A DNA stretch of 64,000 bases from Isoetes taiwanensis (GCA_021234155.1 JAJEKV010000017.1:9863525-9927524), one strand, 5' to 3'. Counted from the first letter of the stretch, positions 12,141-23,859 are shown. Program-made: numbers and translations. Notes: generated by a model not told the origin, from the sequence alone.

Positions 12141-12981
12141 ATAGGTCAATCCTTAGTTGGAATGTGCGGGGGGTGCGGTCCTCTAGTAGTAAGAGGGCCC
12201 GTGTTTTTTTGGCACTTCGGCAGTTGCGTCCTGATATTGTTTGCATTCAGGAGCATAAGTGTCACAGGGGTGATATGTCTAGGCTCATGAATATGGTTGG
12301 TAGGCAGTTTGCCTCTATTGCTTCTTCTTCTGGGCGGACTAGTGGGGGTACTCTTATTGCTTGGAGGATGGATGTGCAGGTCACGTACTCTGCAGCAGAC
12401 AGATTTGGTCGGTGGGCAATAATTAAGTGGTTGGAGGGAGGGCAGGAGTGGGGTATTGTTAATGTTTATGCCTCTAATCAGCCTTCTCAGCGGGGTGCTT
12501 TATGGGCCACAGTTCGGAATAAGTTGCGAGCCCTTGGTGGGTTGCAGGTCGCTTGGTTGTTGTTAGGGGACTTCAATATGGTAGAGCGAGTAGAGGATCG
12601 CTCTGGTTCTGGAACCCAGGTTGTGCATGGGTTTGAGAGGGACCAGTGGTCTCGTTTGTTGCAGGTTGGACGTGGACATGGAGCTCACTTCCCCCACCGA
12701 AGGTTAGGGTGCTTCTGTGGCAGGTGGTGCACCGTTGTATCAGGGTGAATGCCCTTGTGAGTCGGTTTAGGCCGGGTGTGAGCCCTCTCTGCCCTTGTTG
12801 TGGCCTTCATCGTGAGACTGTGGAGCATTGTCTGGTTTTATGCCCCCACCTGCAGGCTGACTGGGATTGGGTTAGGGCTCTGTTTCAGGTGAGATTGACT
12901 AGCCAGCAGTTGCTGCTTCATGTGTATCCTGGTGCTTGGCCGCTCTTGAGGCAGCAAGCCTTGCATTTGTGCGTGGCTTAG
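12137..12981 (+). pseudogene. LINE ORF2 remnant: endonuclease joined to zinc-finger RVT
   Basis: The ATG at 12137 overlaps the ORF1 stop as ATGA, suggesting termination-reinitiation. MNRSILSWNVRGVRS is the start of an APE-type endonuclease; IVCIQEHKC and LLLGDFNMVE are its catalytic blocks. Near 12660 the endonuclease frame ends, and in another frame the sequence continues as LPPPKVRVLLWQVVHR and CPCCGLHRETVEHCLVLCPH, the zinc-finger RVT domain found after plant LINE reverse transcriptase. The RT fingers, palm and thumb are absent, so the protein could not copy itself. Confidence 0.88.
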
Positions 12982-13334
12982 TTGGTGTGGCTGATTTGGA
13001 AGCGGCGGCGGTTGTGGATCTTTCAGGGGATTCAGCAGCCTGCAGCCTCTCTGATTCCTCGACTCAGGTACAAGCTATTTCAAAGCTTTCTGGTGTTCCC
13101 AGGAGCAGTAGAGCGAAAGTTTGCCATTTGGCGGGACTTCTTGGGTGTTGTAGATGGTGATGATCGATTTATACAACAGTAGAGTTGCAGTTTTTCTGTG
13201 AGTTTGTTGTGGAGTGTCGAGGTATCGTTGTCTCTTTGGGGCAGTTCTCCTTCCTCCTCACTTGCTTTGTAACATTACCATTCTTTTAATATATTGATGA
13301 CACAGTTCTTAAAAAAAAAAAGTTCAAAAGGCTA

Positions 13335-15640
13335 AAGTTCAAAAGGCGTGATTGAATGGTAAATGTCCTGTTTATCATGATAGCATAACCATCGTACTTG
13401 ATGAGTGGCTTCGTGGTGGTACAACCATTGTACTTGATAAGTGGCCCTATAGATCCATGGATTGGTTGATAGAGTGCTCTTTGGGGGTCCTTTATCTTAT
13501 TCTGTCATTTTTTGCTATATGTGCCTCTACTTTATTTTGCTTTGATATATTATAATTGTTCTACCATTTGCCCTAAATCTATTGTCCATGCTGATTTTGG
13601 CTTCATGCTCTTGTTCATTGTATCGCCCCATAGTTGTGGTGGTCTCAATGGATATTAATGGACATTAAAATATCTGTCTTGCCTGTCTGCTTGTTTGTCT
13701 TTCATAGGCCATTTTGGCCTCCATGGACAATAACATTCAATTCAATTCTTAAGATACTGTTTATTACTTGGCTAATTGGTTACTACAATTTGGCAACAAG
13801 GCATTTGAAGCAATAACAAAATTCTTCGTCCTTTGTTGGATTTCTCTGTTAATGGAACAATTCATTAGCAAGCGTGGATTTGGGGCATATTTTAAACATA
13901 TTTGAAAATATGATAGTTGTGTTTTGCCTTGTTGCATACCTGAATAATTTATTATATGCCCAGAATGACTCAAACAAGTGGATCTTCCTCATCAAAACGA
14001 AGAATCTTGAGATCCTAATTGTTAAAAGTAATCATAGGCAATACAAATGCTCCAACATAACAAGTACGCATAAAATTAGAATGGCTAGTAAGATTTAGCT
14101 TCTCCAACTTAGAGATATTATCCTTCATAAATAGCATCTAATACTGTCTCACTGGCCTCAAAAGACTAGCTAGAGATATCATATAATTACATCTCATGTT
14201 CTCTCTCCATGTTGAATAAATCTATTTGTATAAGAACTAAAAAACTCTAGCATTGAGGCAATCCATAATGCCTTTTGCCACTTTGTGTAGTTAACATGAT
14301 AATGCTAAAAGCAATACAAATGCATTCGGTGACTTGCATCAGGGCGGGAGTAGAGGAATATAGGCGACCAGAAGAAGCTTGAATTATGATTAGCATTCCA
14401 ATATCCCACAATGTTGCAAGAAGAGGGCATCCAATCTGGCGTAGCTTAGTTGATCATTTTGTTTTATCTTGCAGCATTACATCATGCATGTTTTTGGATA
14501 TTAAAAAAAAGGAACTAGCAGTAGGGCAGGCTTGGAGAAGGAAAGTGGAAAGAAAAAAAAGTAGAGTCTAGATGAACAAAGTGCCAAAGGTCAATAGAAT
14601 AGCAATATTGGAGAGGGTTGCTTTGCTTGGAAAAGTGTTTGGTTGATACTTTGGGCATTTTTCATGGGTTTTGAAAGGATGTTAAATAGATGATGATACA
14701 TAACATACAAAAATACACCATTTACAGTTTTGCTTTATCAACTAGAGCAAATAAGATATTAAAATCAATTCACAATCATTTACTTGCCATATGCTAACTA
14801 TTTATACCTCCAATTACACTCGATGACATGAAATCCTTCTAGATTTTGAATAACATATTCTTTGCCACTATTAGATTTTCTAAAAGGCTACAACTTGCAT
14901 GTAAGCATATAGTCCTTTATGACGACCAAAACTCATCCATGCACAATTTGTGCTCCTTATATGTGAGGCCAACATGAATTGCAAGTTATTGTTTATCTCA
15001 ATTCCTCATTTACAAAAATGGTAGCATTTCGATTGGCATAATGTTAGGGAGAAAAGGAACATTGCACTAGATCTCATTTACAAGACCCAACTTCATGTTT
15101 ATAGCACACACATAAAGGGAGAAGCCATTGTTAAAAGCAAACGCTAATTATGCTCGTTGTTTGGGATTCAAAAAAATGGTAGTAAAACTCCATATTGCTT
15201 TGGTTTAAGCAAAGGATCTTAATGAATTCCTTCTTTACAGTTAGGACTCTATCCATTCTAGGTTCTATACAAATGCGCCATAATATATGCTACAGATTAC
15301 TAAATATTTACTAAGAAGTGAAAAACAATACTATAAAATGAATAATAACCAATAGACTAGTATGGCGGCATGTTGTGAGAATAGAATGAAAGATGATCGC
15401 GTGTTACAAGACCACCTTCCTGCATTTCCGCAAACTTCAAGTCCAACTGTAACAAGTGTTGGGACATCAATCCATGCATTCTTGGTAACTGTAATGCAAG
15501 TAGAACATTCTCTTTATTGAATCCTTGATAGCCTGTAAATGCAAGTAGAACATTATTGGTGAATCATATAGTTTTCAATTCAATTTACGATTCTTACTTG
15601 CATGTCTATCTATTATGGTCAAGATGGATAGCACTAATAC
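13335..15640. other. AT-rich stretch without recognisable gene
   Basis: Short frames on both strands show no known domain. A direct repeat of GCAAGTAGAACATT occurs at about 15490 and 15541. Nothing else stands out. Confidence 0.5.
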
Positions 15641-15654
15641 TTGTAGATCAGTGC

Positions 15655-15790
15655 ACCACATCTACCCATTCCATGAAAAAGTACATTGGGCCCACTTAGA
15701 TTCTTGTACAATATGGGTATCTGGACGACTTCTCCCGTTGGGTTCCCGTGGACGTAAAAATTCATCTTATCTTATCTTATTATTACGTAT
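15655..15790 (+). repeat. Short element sharing a LINE 3' end, with TTATC tail
   Basis: The plus-strand sequence ends GGGTTCCCGTGGACGTAAAAA followed by a run of ATCTT/TTATC units. The minus-strand LINE ending at 16072 finishes with the near-identical GGTCTCCGTGGACGTTAAAA followed by ATTCT units. The two lie in opposite orientation. This is either a strongly 5'-truncated LINE copy or a SINE that borrowed the LINE 3' end; its left boundary cannot be set. Confidence 0.5.
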
Positions 15791-16071
15791 TTGTAAATAC
15801 CGAGGTGTCACGTTTATGCTCCATTACACATTGTTTCTAAATTACATGTCCACTAAGAAATCGCAATACATATTGGTAGCCAACATCAACATGCTTCTCG
15901 ACAACAATTACTAGAATATTTTAACGCTCAGTCTTGTTAAGTTAGTAGGTTACTATGCAAATAAAAGAGCTAACGTATGCTAGATTTAAAGCAAAAATAT
16001 GATCGACTAAAGGGATTGCATGAGGTGTTGCATATCTTCATGGAAAAAGGATTTTAGCACTTAGATCAATA

Positions 16072-16739
16072 TATAGAATAGAATAGAATAGTTTTTTTAA
16101 CGTCCACGGAGACCAATAGGTCATGGGACCCATACAATGGGCTAGTACAATCATTACTACTAGGATTAAAAAAACCCTGCCTTGAAAGGTTTTCAAGGGA
16201 AAAACCTTTGCAGTAACGATGATACTAGACAAGCAGAGATAATGACTACTGAGGGCTCAGTAATTGCAGACGTTTGTCTAGAACCTCAAGTATGTATAAT
16301 GCCAAGTCATGCACAGATGGTGCTCTGAGAAGTTGTGGAAGTGTGGAATGGAATGCTAAGGTCAAAAAATGATTCCGGACTATCTCAAAAGCAGGGCAAC
16401 TCAGAAGAGTATGGCTTTCATCTTCAATAACCTGTAACTGGCAACAGGCACATAGTCTCGCTTCTCGCGGCAATTGCGGCCGCTCCCATCTACCTGTCTC
16501 AATCCGTAGCCTGTGGGACCCCGTGCGAATTGATGCAATAGCTACAAGCTTGTTCCTGGACAATGAAGCAAGCAAATAAGCTTGGGGCCCTGGTGCCAAG
16601 GTGGGATTTATGTGTGCATGATAATGACCAGTTTTCACTTGGGCCAAAGTAACCGCGTCCCATATCTTTTGAGAAAAACGACCATTGAGATATTGTTGCA
16701 AAAGCTCAGGATCAGAACTGGCAAGCATCAGGCAGTGCT
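16072..16739 (-). mobile_element. LINE-A 3' part: zinc-finger end and 3' UTR
   Basis: The minus-strand frame 16739-16246 reads LMLASSDPELLQQYL, then RTGSHRLRIETGRWE and LCACCQLQVIEDESHTLLSC, the C-terminal zinc-finger region of a LINE reverse transcriptase. It is the direct continuation of the RT frame that stops at 22658 on the other side of Copia-2. The 3' UTR runs to a GTGGACGTTAAAAAAAC end followed by ATTCT repeats at about 16072-16090. Confidence 0.88.
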
Positions 16740-17513
16740 TGAAGAGAAACTGATAGAAAAATAAATGTCTAGTAAGATTTTTCCTTTGCTTTTTCAATTC
16801 AACTACAACATTGGTACAAAGACCTTTGATCTTGTAAGAAGCCAAGATGTGGTCACTAATTCTTACAAAGATCATACACTCAAGAAACCATGCATATCAA
16901 TTTACACATTTGCTTATAGACTTATCCTTGCCCTTTTGCCTTAATAAGTCATCATTCTACCATTGAAAATATAATGGTCTAGTACTGTTCATCGGGCATT
17001 GACCCGAATACTGTAGCAGTGTTGACTGCTAACCTTCGACCCCTTCAAATCAATCGTTAGAGCTCCATATCCGATCGTTCTACCTCGATCTACACAAATC
17101 ACATCTATATATGGAAACTTATACCATTCCCGGCGGTTATGGGTAAGGATCAACTTGCTAATCCGGTTGAACTCCGGCTTCAAATATCCCACAGGACGGT
17201 TGTACAAAATGAGCTTTTCCACAATATCCCACATGCCTGTTAATCAAAATTGGCTTTGGAACCATTGAATGAATTTATCCCCTTTTACCATTGTTGTTAC
17301 GAACCACCTTTATCTTGCAACCAATTAAACATGTCATGAAGATCTTTGCCTTAGATAATCCTGTCAATTGCTCAGATCCTTTCTTGTGCTTTAGGTTAAT
17401 TTAAAATCAACCTAGCTCTTCTAATGACCAAGTAAGTCTGCCTACTGCCACTGCTTCTCATAGGCAGACTGTGTAACCTTCAATGTATAGACTTATGAGC
17501 TGACAACTCAACA
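16740..17513 (-). repeat. Copia-2 3' LTR
   Basis: Starts TGAAGAGAAACTG and ends AACTCAACA, matching 21883-22657 nearly base for base. Small differences occur near 17115 and 17170. Confidence 0.96.
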
Positions 17514-17525
17514 TTCCTCCTTCAG
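17514..17525 (-). other. Copia-2 polypurine tract
   Basis: On the minus strand CTGAAGGAGGAA lies directly before the 3' LTR, the expected plus-strand primer position. Confidence 0.8.
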
Positions 17526-17567
17526 CTTATAAGTCTATAAGTGTGCATTCTTGTCTGCAACTTTCAA

Positions 17568-18764
17568 CTAGTCCCCGACCTTAATAAGTTTGTTTCTGGT
17601 TTCCTTCTTTAGTTTATAAGACTGTAAGTCTGTAACCTTGTCTGCAACATTCAGCTGATCCCTGAACTTAACAAGCTTAGTTTCTGGTAGAGCCTTCGTA
17701 AAGATATCTGCTACTTGATTGCTTGTATCAACATATGCCATTTGAATAAGCTTCTTCTCAGCAAGATCCCTTATAAAGTGCATATTCAGCTCTATGTGTT
17801 TTGTCCTGTCATGATAGACTGGATTTTTAACAATTGCTATACAACTCTGACTGTCAGTCCATATTTCTGTAGGTGTTTGTTGTCTACAACCTATTTCATC
17901 AAGCAATCTTCTTAACCACACTAACTCTTTGGCAACAAGAGAAGATGCAGCATATTCTGCTTCAACTGAGCTCATAGCTACAGCAGTTTGTTTTTTACAT
18001 TTCCAGGTAATCACTCCTCCTGCTAAGAAAATGGCATACCCAGATGTAGACTTTCTAGTGTGCAGATCTCCTCCCCAATCTGCATCACTATAACTCAACA
18101 TTGTCAGATTTTCAGAGTTGAAACAAATGCCATGTGTCTGAGTTCCCTTTAGATATTTGAGCACCTTTTTAGCTGCCTCCCAATGTACCTTAGTTGCATC
18201 ATGATTTCTTCTGCTTAAAATGTTTACTACATATGCTATGTCAGGTCTAGTGCTGTTGGCTAAAAACAGTAAGCAACCAATCAAGGCTCTATAAGGCACA
18301 TTTTGCATTTCTGTAATCTCCTTATTAGAGACATCATGTACATCTGTCAGTCTATGCCCAGTTGCTATAGGAATTTTAGAAGGCTTAGCTTCAGTTAGAT
18401 TAAACCTCTTCAACATGTTTCCTATGTGAGTACTTTGGTGTAGCTTTATCCATTTTAGCTCTCTGTTCCTGATCACTTCAATTCCTAGAAATTTTTTAAG
18501 CTCGCCTAGATCTGACATTTGGAATCTGGCCCTTAAAATATCCTTGCAAATATTCAGAATTTGTAATGAACTTGCAACCATTATACAATCATCCACATAT
18601 AAGGCAATGATGCAATATTCTCCATTTTGTTCAAATCTATAAAGATTCCCATCATTTTGCAATTTCTTAAAACCCTGTTCTTGCAAAAACTGATTTATGC
18701 ATAGGTACCATTCTCGAGGGGACTGTTTTAGCCCATAAACAGCCCTGTTGAGCTTCCAAATCAT
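17568..18764 (-). pseudogene. Copia-2 pol, RT and RNase H part
   Basis: This 398-codon frame carries RT from MIWKLNRAVYGLKQSPREW through the catalytic YVDDCIMVAS, then the connection and copia RNase H with SDADWGGDLHTRKSTSGY, AMSSVEAEYAASSLVAKELVWL, WTDSQSCIAI and HDRTKHIELNMHFIRD. The motifs are all present, so this part looks recently active. It is separated from the preceding frame by a single frameshift at about 18761-18775, in the motif APGYH..DMIW. It ends at TAA shortly before the polypurine tract. Confidence 0.94.
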
Positions 18765-19207
18765 ATCTTTACCATGTGATATCCTGGAGCCTGTTTCATA
18801 TATGCTTCCTCTTCAAGTGTGGCATTTAAAAATGCTGTTTTTACATCCATATGGTGAATTTCCAAATTCATTGCATTTGCCATAGCTAGTAACACTCTAA
18901 TACTTGTAAGCTTGACTATAGGTGAGTATGTTTCATCATAGTCACGTCCTTTCTTTTGTGTGTATGATCCCTGAGCCACCAATCTTGCCTTATACTTTTT
19001 GGTCCCATCTGGATTTAACTTGATTTTGTACAACCATTTACTTCCAATAATATTTTGCTTACCATCAGATTTAACCAGCTCATATGTTTTAGTCTCTTGG
19101 AATGATTTGAGCTCATCATCCATGGCTGCCATCCACTTTTCCTTATCTTTACTGTGTTGAACTTCTTCAAAGCTTTGAGGGATGATTTCATCCTCTAGTA
19201 TGGCCAT
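18761..19207 (-). pseudogene. Copia-2 pol, RT N-terminal part
   Basis: The frame shows FEEVQHSKDKEKWMAAMDDE, TYELVKSDGKQNIIGSKWLY, KYKARLVAQGS and LEIHHMDVKTAFLNATLEEE, the standard beginning of copia RT including the first catalytic Asp region (MDVKTAFLN). It overlaps the end of the upstream pol frame in another phase, which marks one frameshift near 19190-19210. Confidence 0.93.
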
Positions 19208-21161
19208 AATTAATTTGTTCTGGTTCTAATGTAACAACTCTTCTACTTCTTCCCAATTCATCTCTTCCATATAATTTTCCTTCTTCTAATTTAGCTTCCT
19301 CCATTAATCTTTCGGCCTGGGTTTTTCTTTTCTTCTTCTCTATGTGATGGTCTCCATGTCCTCCTTGATCTTGATCTTCTGCTGGCACATTTGTAATTTC
19401 TGGAATTTCTGTGGCTGCTGAGCTTGCAACTTCTTCCTCATTAACATCATCATCATCTATTACAAGTTCAGGTTGTACCTCTGGTTTTGTTGTTGTAACT
19501 TTGACTCCTTTTATGTATCTGTCTTTATATAATATGCTCTCATTAAACAAAACATCCCTGCTAATAATAACAGATTTAGTTTCTGGAACATATATTCTGT
19601 AGCCCTTAGACTCCTCATCATACCCAACAAGAAATCCAATTTCAGCCTTGCTATCAAGTTTCCTTCTTAATTCTGTTGGAACATGAGTATACACTAAACA
19701 ACCAAAGGCTTTCAATCTTTCATAATTTAGTTTTTGGTTTGGATTCCATAAGATGTCTGGAATGTTCCCCTTTAAACTTGCTAGAGGTAACATGTTTTGT
19801 ATTAGAACTGCAGTAGTCAAAGCCTCTTCCCATAATTTATTGGGCAGACCACTTCCTTTGATCATTGCTCTTACTGCATCCATCAGAGTTCTATTCTTCC
19901 TTTCCGAGACCCCATTTTGCTGAGAAGAATATCTACAGGTCAGCTGCCTCTTAATTCCACGAGCTATGCAAAATTGCTTAAATTGTTTGGCAAGATATTC
20001 TCCACCTCTATCAGATCTGATGCATTTAAGTTGATGACCAGTTTGTCTTTCCATCTTTGCCACATATTGTTTGAATGCACTCAAATCTTGAGATTTCCTT
20101 GCCAAGCAATATGTCTTACACTTCCTACTGTAGTCATCTGTGAAGGTTATAAAGTACCTTTTATTATTTCTGCTTTGCACATTCAAGGGGCCACATAGGT
20201 CTGAATGTACCAATTCTAGAACTTGCTGGGCTCTGGTTTTGCTTTTATGGAATGGCAGTCTGTTTAGTTTCCCTAGGGCACATCCTTCACATATAAGCTC
20301 ACTACCTTTGGTGTCATGATAGTTAATGTAGCCATGCTTCAATAAGAATTTAAGATTTTTGTGATTTGTATGAGCAAGCCTTCTATGCCACAAGTCTGCA
20401 CTTTCTTCTTGTATTGCATTTATGCAAGGATACTTCACATTATCCATTTCAAAAAGATTTCCAACCCTTTTGGCAACAAACTTTATTTCATTATTCATAT
20501 ACACATTACATTTGTCTCCTTCAAAAACCACTCGATATCCCAAATCACATAACTGACTAACAGAAATCAAGTTTTTAATTATTGCTGGCACACAAAGGAC
20601 ATTCTCTATGTTCACAACATTTCCTGAAAGATCTTCTAACTGTAAAAGACCAGTCCCCTTCACTTCTTGAAGAGCTCCATTTCCCACTTGAATTTTCCTG
20701 GAACTTGTGGCAGAAATATTCTTCAAAAGATCAGTAGATTGCACTACTGATCTTTCAGCTCCACTATCAACTATCAAGTGATCAGATTTATTAGTAGCAA
20801 TCTTATCATTTAACACAGCAAATTCAGCATGTACCTCATCTTCATCTTCTTCCTCGGCCACTCCCTTTGAAGATACTTCTTGTTCTTGAGCAATATATGC
20901 CCTTTCATGCCCTCGGCCTCTCCCTCTTCCAGACCTGCCTCTGCTTGACTCTCCTCTGCCTCGAGATTTTCCAGAACCCTTTGGTGTAGGACATTTTGAG
21001 GCCATATGTCCCCTTCCTCCACATGTATAACAATTAAACTCTTTTTTTAATCTAGGGCACTCATTTTTATAATGCCCTAACTCATGGCAGTTATAGCAAG
21101 TCACCTTGTCTTTTCTTTTGACCGCTAACACTTCTGGGGTTTCTTCATTTTGGCTTTGCCT
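19188..21161 (-). pseudogene. Copia-2 zinc knuckles, protease and integrase
   Basis: In order: two CCHC knuckles (CYNCHELGHYKNEC, CYTCGGRGHMASKC), a basic Arg/Gly/Ser stretch, protease LIVDSGAERSVV, pre-integrase LWHRRLAHTNHKNL with CEGCALGK, and integrase with Asp in VHSDLCGP, Asp in CIRSDRGGEYL and Glu in QQNGVSERKNRTL. The YERLKAFGCLVY and GYDEESKGYRIYVP blocks and the acidic linker follow. It is in frame with gag upstream across one TAG, and all catalytic residues are kept. Confidence 0.95.
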
Positions 21162-21863
21162 CTAGATTTTCTTTTGCTCCCATTCTGTTCTTAAGGTAAT
21201 TTCAGCTTCTTCTCGGGTTCTACATGAATTCCTTATAAACAAGGCCAAAGTTTCATTTTCACCTATAGCTCTAGATATTTGTAATACCTGACTTCTTTCA
21301 GAGATTATAACTCCAGCCCCACTTAAATCAACAATCAGGTTATCAAACTTGTTAAAGAATTCTCCCACATCTTCATCCTCTCTCAACTTCAATCCCCTTA
21401 ATTCATTTTCAAGCAAGTCTATTTGAGAAGAGGTTTTTTCCTCATAATGTTTTAATAGGAATTTCCACATCTCTCTAGGTCCAAGAGATCTAAGTTTGAG
21501 ACGAATTGAAGGACTTACCTTGCAACATATAATCCCTTGAGCTTCCTTTGCCTTAGCTTGCAGAGATTTGCCTCCACTGGAACCACCTGCTCCTCCACCT
21601 GTTACACTAGCACTGCCTGCTGTACTAGCACTGCCTGCTGTTGGTTGAGCCTTTGTACCTGCAGCAGATCCAGTAGAATCTGATCTGGTCAGAGTTCCTG
21701 CTCCAGCACCAACTGCACCAACTGAACTATCTGGATCTACCAGATCCCAAAGATCCTCCACTTCTAACACATACTTGATGGCATCTTTCCACACCTGGAA
21801 CCCTGAGCCACCTTTGTACACATCAATAGTATTTAGCAAACTAGCAGCAAATCTACTAGACAT
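21162..21863 (-). CDS. Copia-2 gag
   Basis: The start codon at 21863 lies just inside the primer-binding site and gives MSSRFAASLLNTIDVYKGG. The 233-residue frame has a Ser/Gly/Ala-rich low-complexity stretch (about residues 55-100), then a gag capsid region with AKEAQGIICCKVSPSIRLKL, REMWKFLLKHYEEKTSSQID and FFNKFDNLIVDLSGAG. It ends at a TAG at 21162-21164. The same frame continues beyond this stop as RQSQNEETPEVLAVKRKDK into the zinc knuckles, so gag and pol were one frame. Confidence 0.92.
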   Translation of the reverse strand: MSSRFAASLLNTIDVYKGGSGFQVWKDAIKYVLEVEDLWDLVDPDSSVGAVGAGAGTLTRSDSTGSAAGTKAQPTAGSASTAGSASVTGGGAGGSSGGKSLQAKAKEAQGIICCKVSPSIRLKLRSLGPREMWKFLLKHYEEKTSSQIDLLENELRGLKLREDEDVGEFFNKFDNLIVDLSGAGVIISERSQVLQISRAIGENETLALFIRNSCRTREEAEITLRTEWEQKKI

Positions 21864-21869
21864 CTTGTA

Positions 21870-21881
21870 GCTCTGATACCA
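21870..21881 (-). other. Copia-2 primer-binding site (initiator Met tRNA)
   Basis: The minus strand reads TGGTATCAGAGC one base inside the 5' LTR, the same site and spacing as in Copia-1. Confidence 0.95.
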
Positions 21882-21882
21882 A

Positions 21883-22657
21883 TGAAGAGAAACTGATAGA
21901 AAAATAAATGTCTAGTAAGATTTTTCCTTTGCTTTTTCAATTCAACTACAACATTGGTACAAAGACCTTTGATCTTGTAAGAAGCCAAGATGTGGTCACT
22001 AATTCTTACAAAGATCATACACTCAAGAAACCATGCATATCAATTTACACATTTGCTTATAGACTTATCCTTGCCCCTTTGCCTTAATAAGTCATCATTC
22101 TACCATTGAAAATATAATGGTCTAGTACTGTTCATCGGGCATTGACCCGAATACTGTAGCAGTGTTGACTGCTAACCTTCGACCCCTTCAAATCAATCGT
22201 TAGAGCTCCATATCCGATCGTTCTACCTCGATCTACACAAATCACATCTATATATGTCAGCTTATACCATTCCGGCGGTTATGGGTAAGGATCAACTTGC
22301 TAATCCGGTTCAGAACTCCAGCTTCAAATATCCCACAGGACGGTTGTACAAAATGAGCTTTTCCACAATATCCCACATGCCTGTTAATCAAAATTGGCTT
22401 TGGAACCATTGAATGAATTTATCCCCTTTTACCATTGTTGTTACGAACCACCTTTATCTTGCAACCAATTAAACATGTCATGAAGATCTTTGCCTTAGAT
22501 AATCCTGTCAATTGCTCAGATCCTTTCTTGTGCTTTAGGTTAATTTAAAATCAACCTAGCTCTTCTAATGACCAAGTAAGTCTGCCTACTGCCACTGCTT
22601 CTCATAGGCAGACTGTGTAACCTTCAATGTATAGACTTATGAGCTGACAACTCAACA
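21883..22657 (-). repeat. Copia-2 5' LTR
   Basis: Direct repeat of 16740-17513, beginning TGAAGAGAAACTG and ending AACTCAACA, followed by the GTGCT target duplication. Confidence 0.96.
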
Positions 22658-23747
22658 GTGCTCTGGTTGCACAGCCCAACGGGCAAACCATGTAGTGCAA
22701 TGCCCTTTCCAACATCGTTTCAAACGCTGAGGAGATTCAGCCATGGCAAGTGCAAGAACATGATATCTAACATCATCCATGTGGTGCACCTTGCAGATAT
22801 AGTGGAGATGGCGCTTCATGGCAGAATGTTGAAGAGGCCAAAAACCTGTCTCTTGTAAAAGAATAGCATAGGGCACCGTTGTTTTAACTCCGAGGTTGTA
22901 AGTGAGAAAGGACTTTTGCAACCGCTCCAAGCTCTCCCAAGCACTAGCACTAATGGCAGGCCCCCACACTTCAGAACCATACAGTAAAACAGGCTCTACC
23001 AAAGCCCGAAACAAGTGGGCTTTCCGTGGCCAATCATGAATTTCTGCGCGAAAACAATTGTTTTGCATTGCATAGAGTGCTCTCCATCCAAAGACCACCG
23101 GCTTGGTAATACACTGTTCCCAAAGTGTGTTCTTCCAGAATTCTATACCAAGATACTTGTAGCTATCTACAACTTCAACTTCGCGGCTATCATAGTGCAT
23201 AGGGGGAACATTGTGACGAGAAGATTGAACTACCAAAAGCTTGGTCTTTTGGAGATTAACACGCAAACCTGTGTTCTCACAAAAACTGTGTAGAGCATGT
23301 AAATGTTGCTGCATACTAGCAGCGGTATGTGCCAGAAGTGAAACATCATCAGTATACATAAGTTGCCTAATGATATAGTGTGCCAAATGTGGATCTCCGC
23401 CGCCATGATTATCAAGCCATTCTTCCAATTGATCAATGTACAAGCCAAAGAGTGTAGGAGATAAAGGGCAACCCTGACGAACTCCAATATTGCTAGTGAT
23501 TTGAGTACCTGATGCTGGAAATTTAGCAAAAACCCTTTCATAGAGCCGATAAACTGCATTTTGAAGATCTTGTGGAACCCCAAGTGCCTGCAAGCGCTTT
23601 CAAAGAAGCTCGCGTGGTACTATATCAAAAGCAGAAGTAAAATCCACAAAGCATATATAGAGGTCTTGTTTCAGACTTCGACTATGTTCAATAAGCATGC
23701 GCAATGTGAAAATATGGTCTATTGTAGAATGGCATGGACGAAAGCCT
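22658..23747 (-). pseudogene. LINE-A reverse transcriptase, main part
   Basis: The minus-strand frame 23593-22652 is a LINE reverse transcriptase: RLQALGVPQDLQNAVYRLYE, GVRQGCPLSPTLFGLYID, then catalytic LMYTDDVSLLA, NTGLRVNLQKTKLLVV, YKYLGIEFW, and the connection HLFRALVEPVLLYGSEVWG. It is cut at 22658 by Copia-2 and resumes at 16739. Upstream, near 23747, it joins a second copy of its own sequence (23749-23859), so part of RT is duplicated in tandem. Family members are also at 43.6-46.6 kb and 60.4-61.6 kb. Confidence 0.92.
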
Positions 23748-23748
23748 T

Positions 23749-23859
23749 GCGGCTATCATAGTGCATAGGGGGAACATTGTGACGAGAAGATTGAACTACC
23801 AAAAGCTTAGTCTTTTGGAGATTAACACGCAAACCTGTGTTCTCACAAAAACTGTGTAG
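23749..23859 (-). repeat. Duplicated LINE-A segment flanking the TIR element (left side)
   Basis: This stretch repeats 23187-23290 almost exactly, and encodes NTGLRVNLQKTKLLVVQSSR and the following HYDSR. It ends at GTGTAG, where the TIR element begins. The LINE resumes at 32924 with GTAGAGCATG, so the element split this copy. Confidence 0.9.

Larger units (their letters stand above)
10227..13318 (+). mobile_element. Internally deleted L1-like LINE with 16-bp target duplication
   Basis: The 16-bp sequence AAAGTTCAAAAGGCTA lies at 10211-10226 and again at 13319-13334, directly after an A-rich tail. This is the signature of target-primed reverse transcription. Inside are a Gly/Val-rich ORF1 with a DUF4283-like block, an ATGA junction, an endonuclease start, and a zinc-finger RVT block. 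The whole reverse transcriptase between endonuclease and zinc finger is missing. The element is GC-richer than its flanks. Confidence 0.93.
16740..22657 (-). mobile_element. Copia-2: young Ty1/copia LTR retrotransposon
   Basis: Two LTRs of 774 and 775 bp differ only at a handful of places by eye. The target duplication GTGCT lies at 16735-16739 and 22658-22662. Initiator-Met primer site and polypurine tract are both present. Gag and pol are nearly intact: one in-frame TAG and two frameshifts. It inserted into the minus-strand LINE-A, splitting its RT from its zinc finger, and is therefore younger than that LINE. Confidence 0.97.

Noticed and set aside
16246-16875. A 209-residue single protein on the minus strand
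   Set aside because: Its first part (16740-16875) is Copia-2 LTR sequence; the frame crosses the insertion junction by chance.
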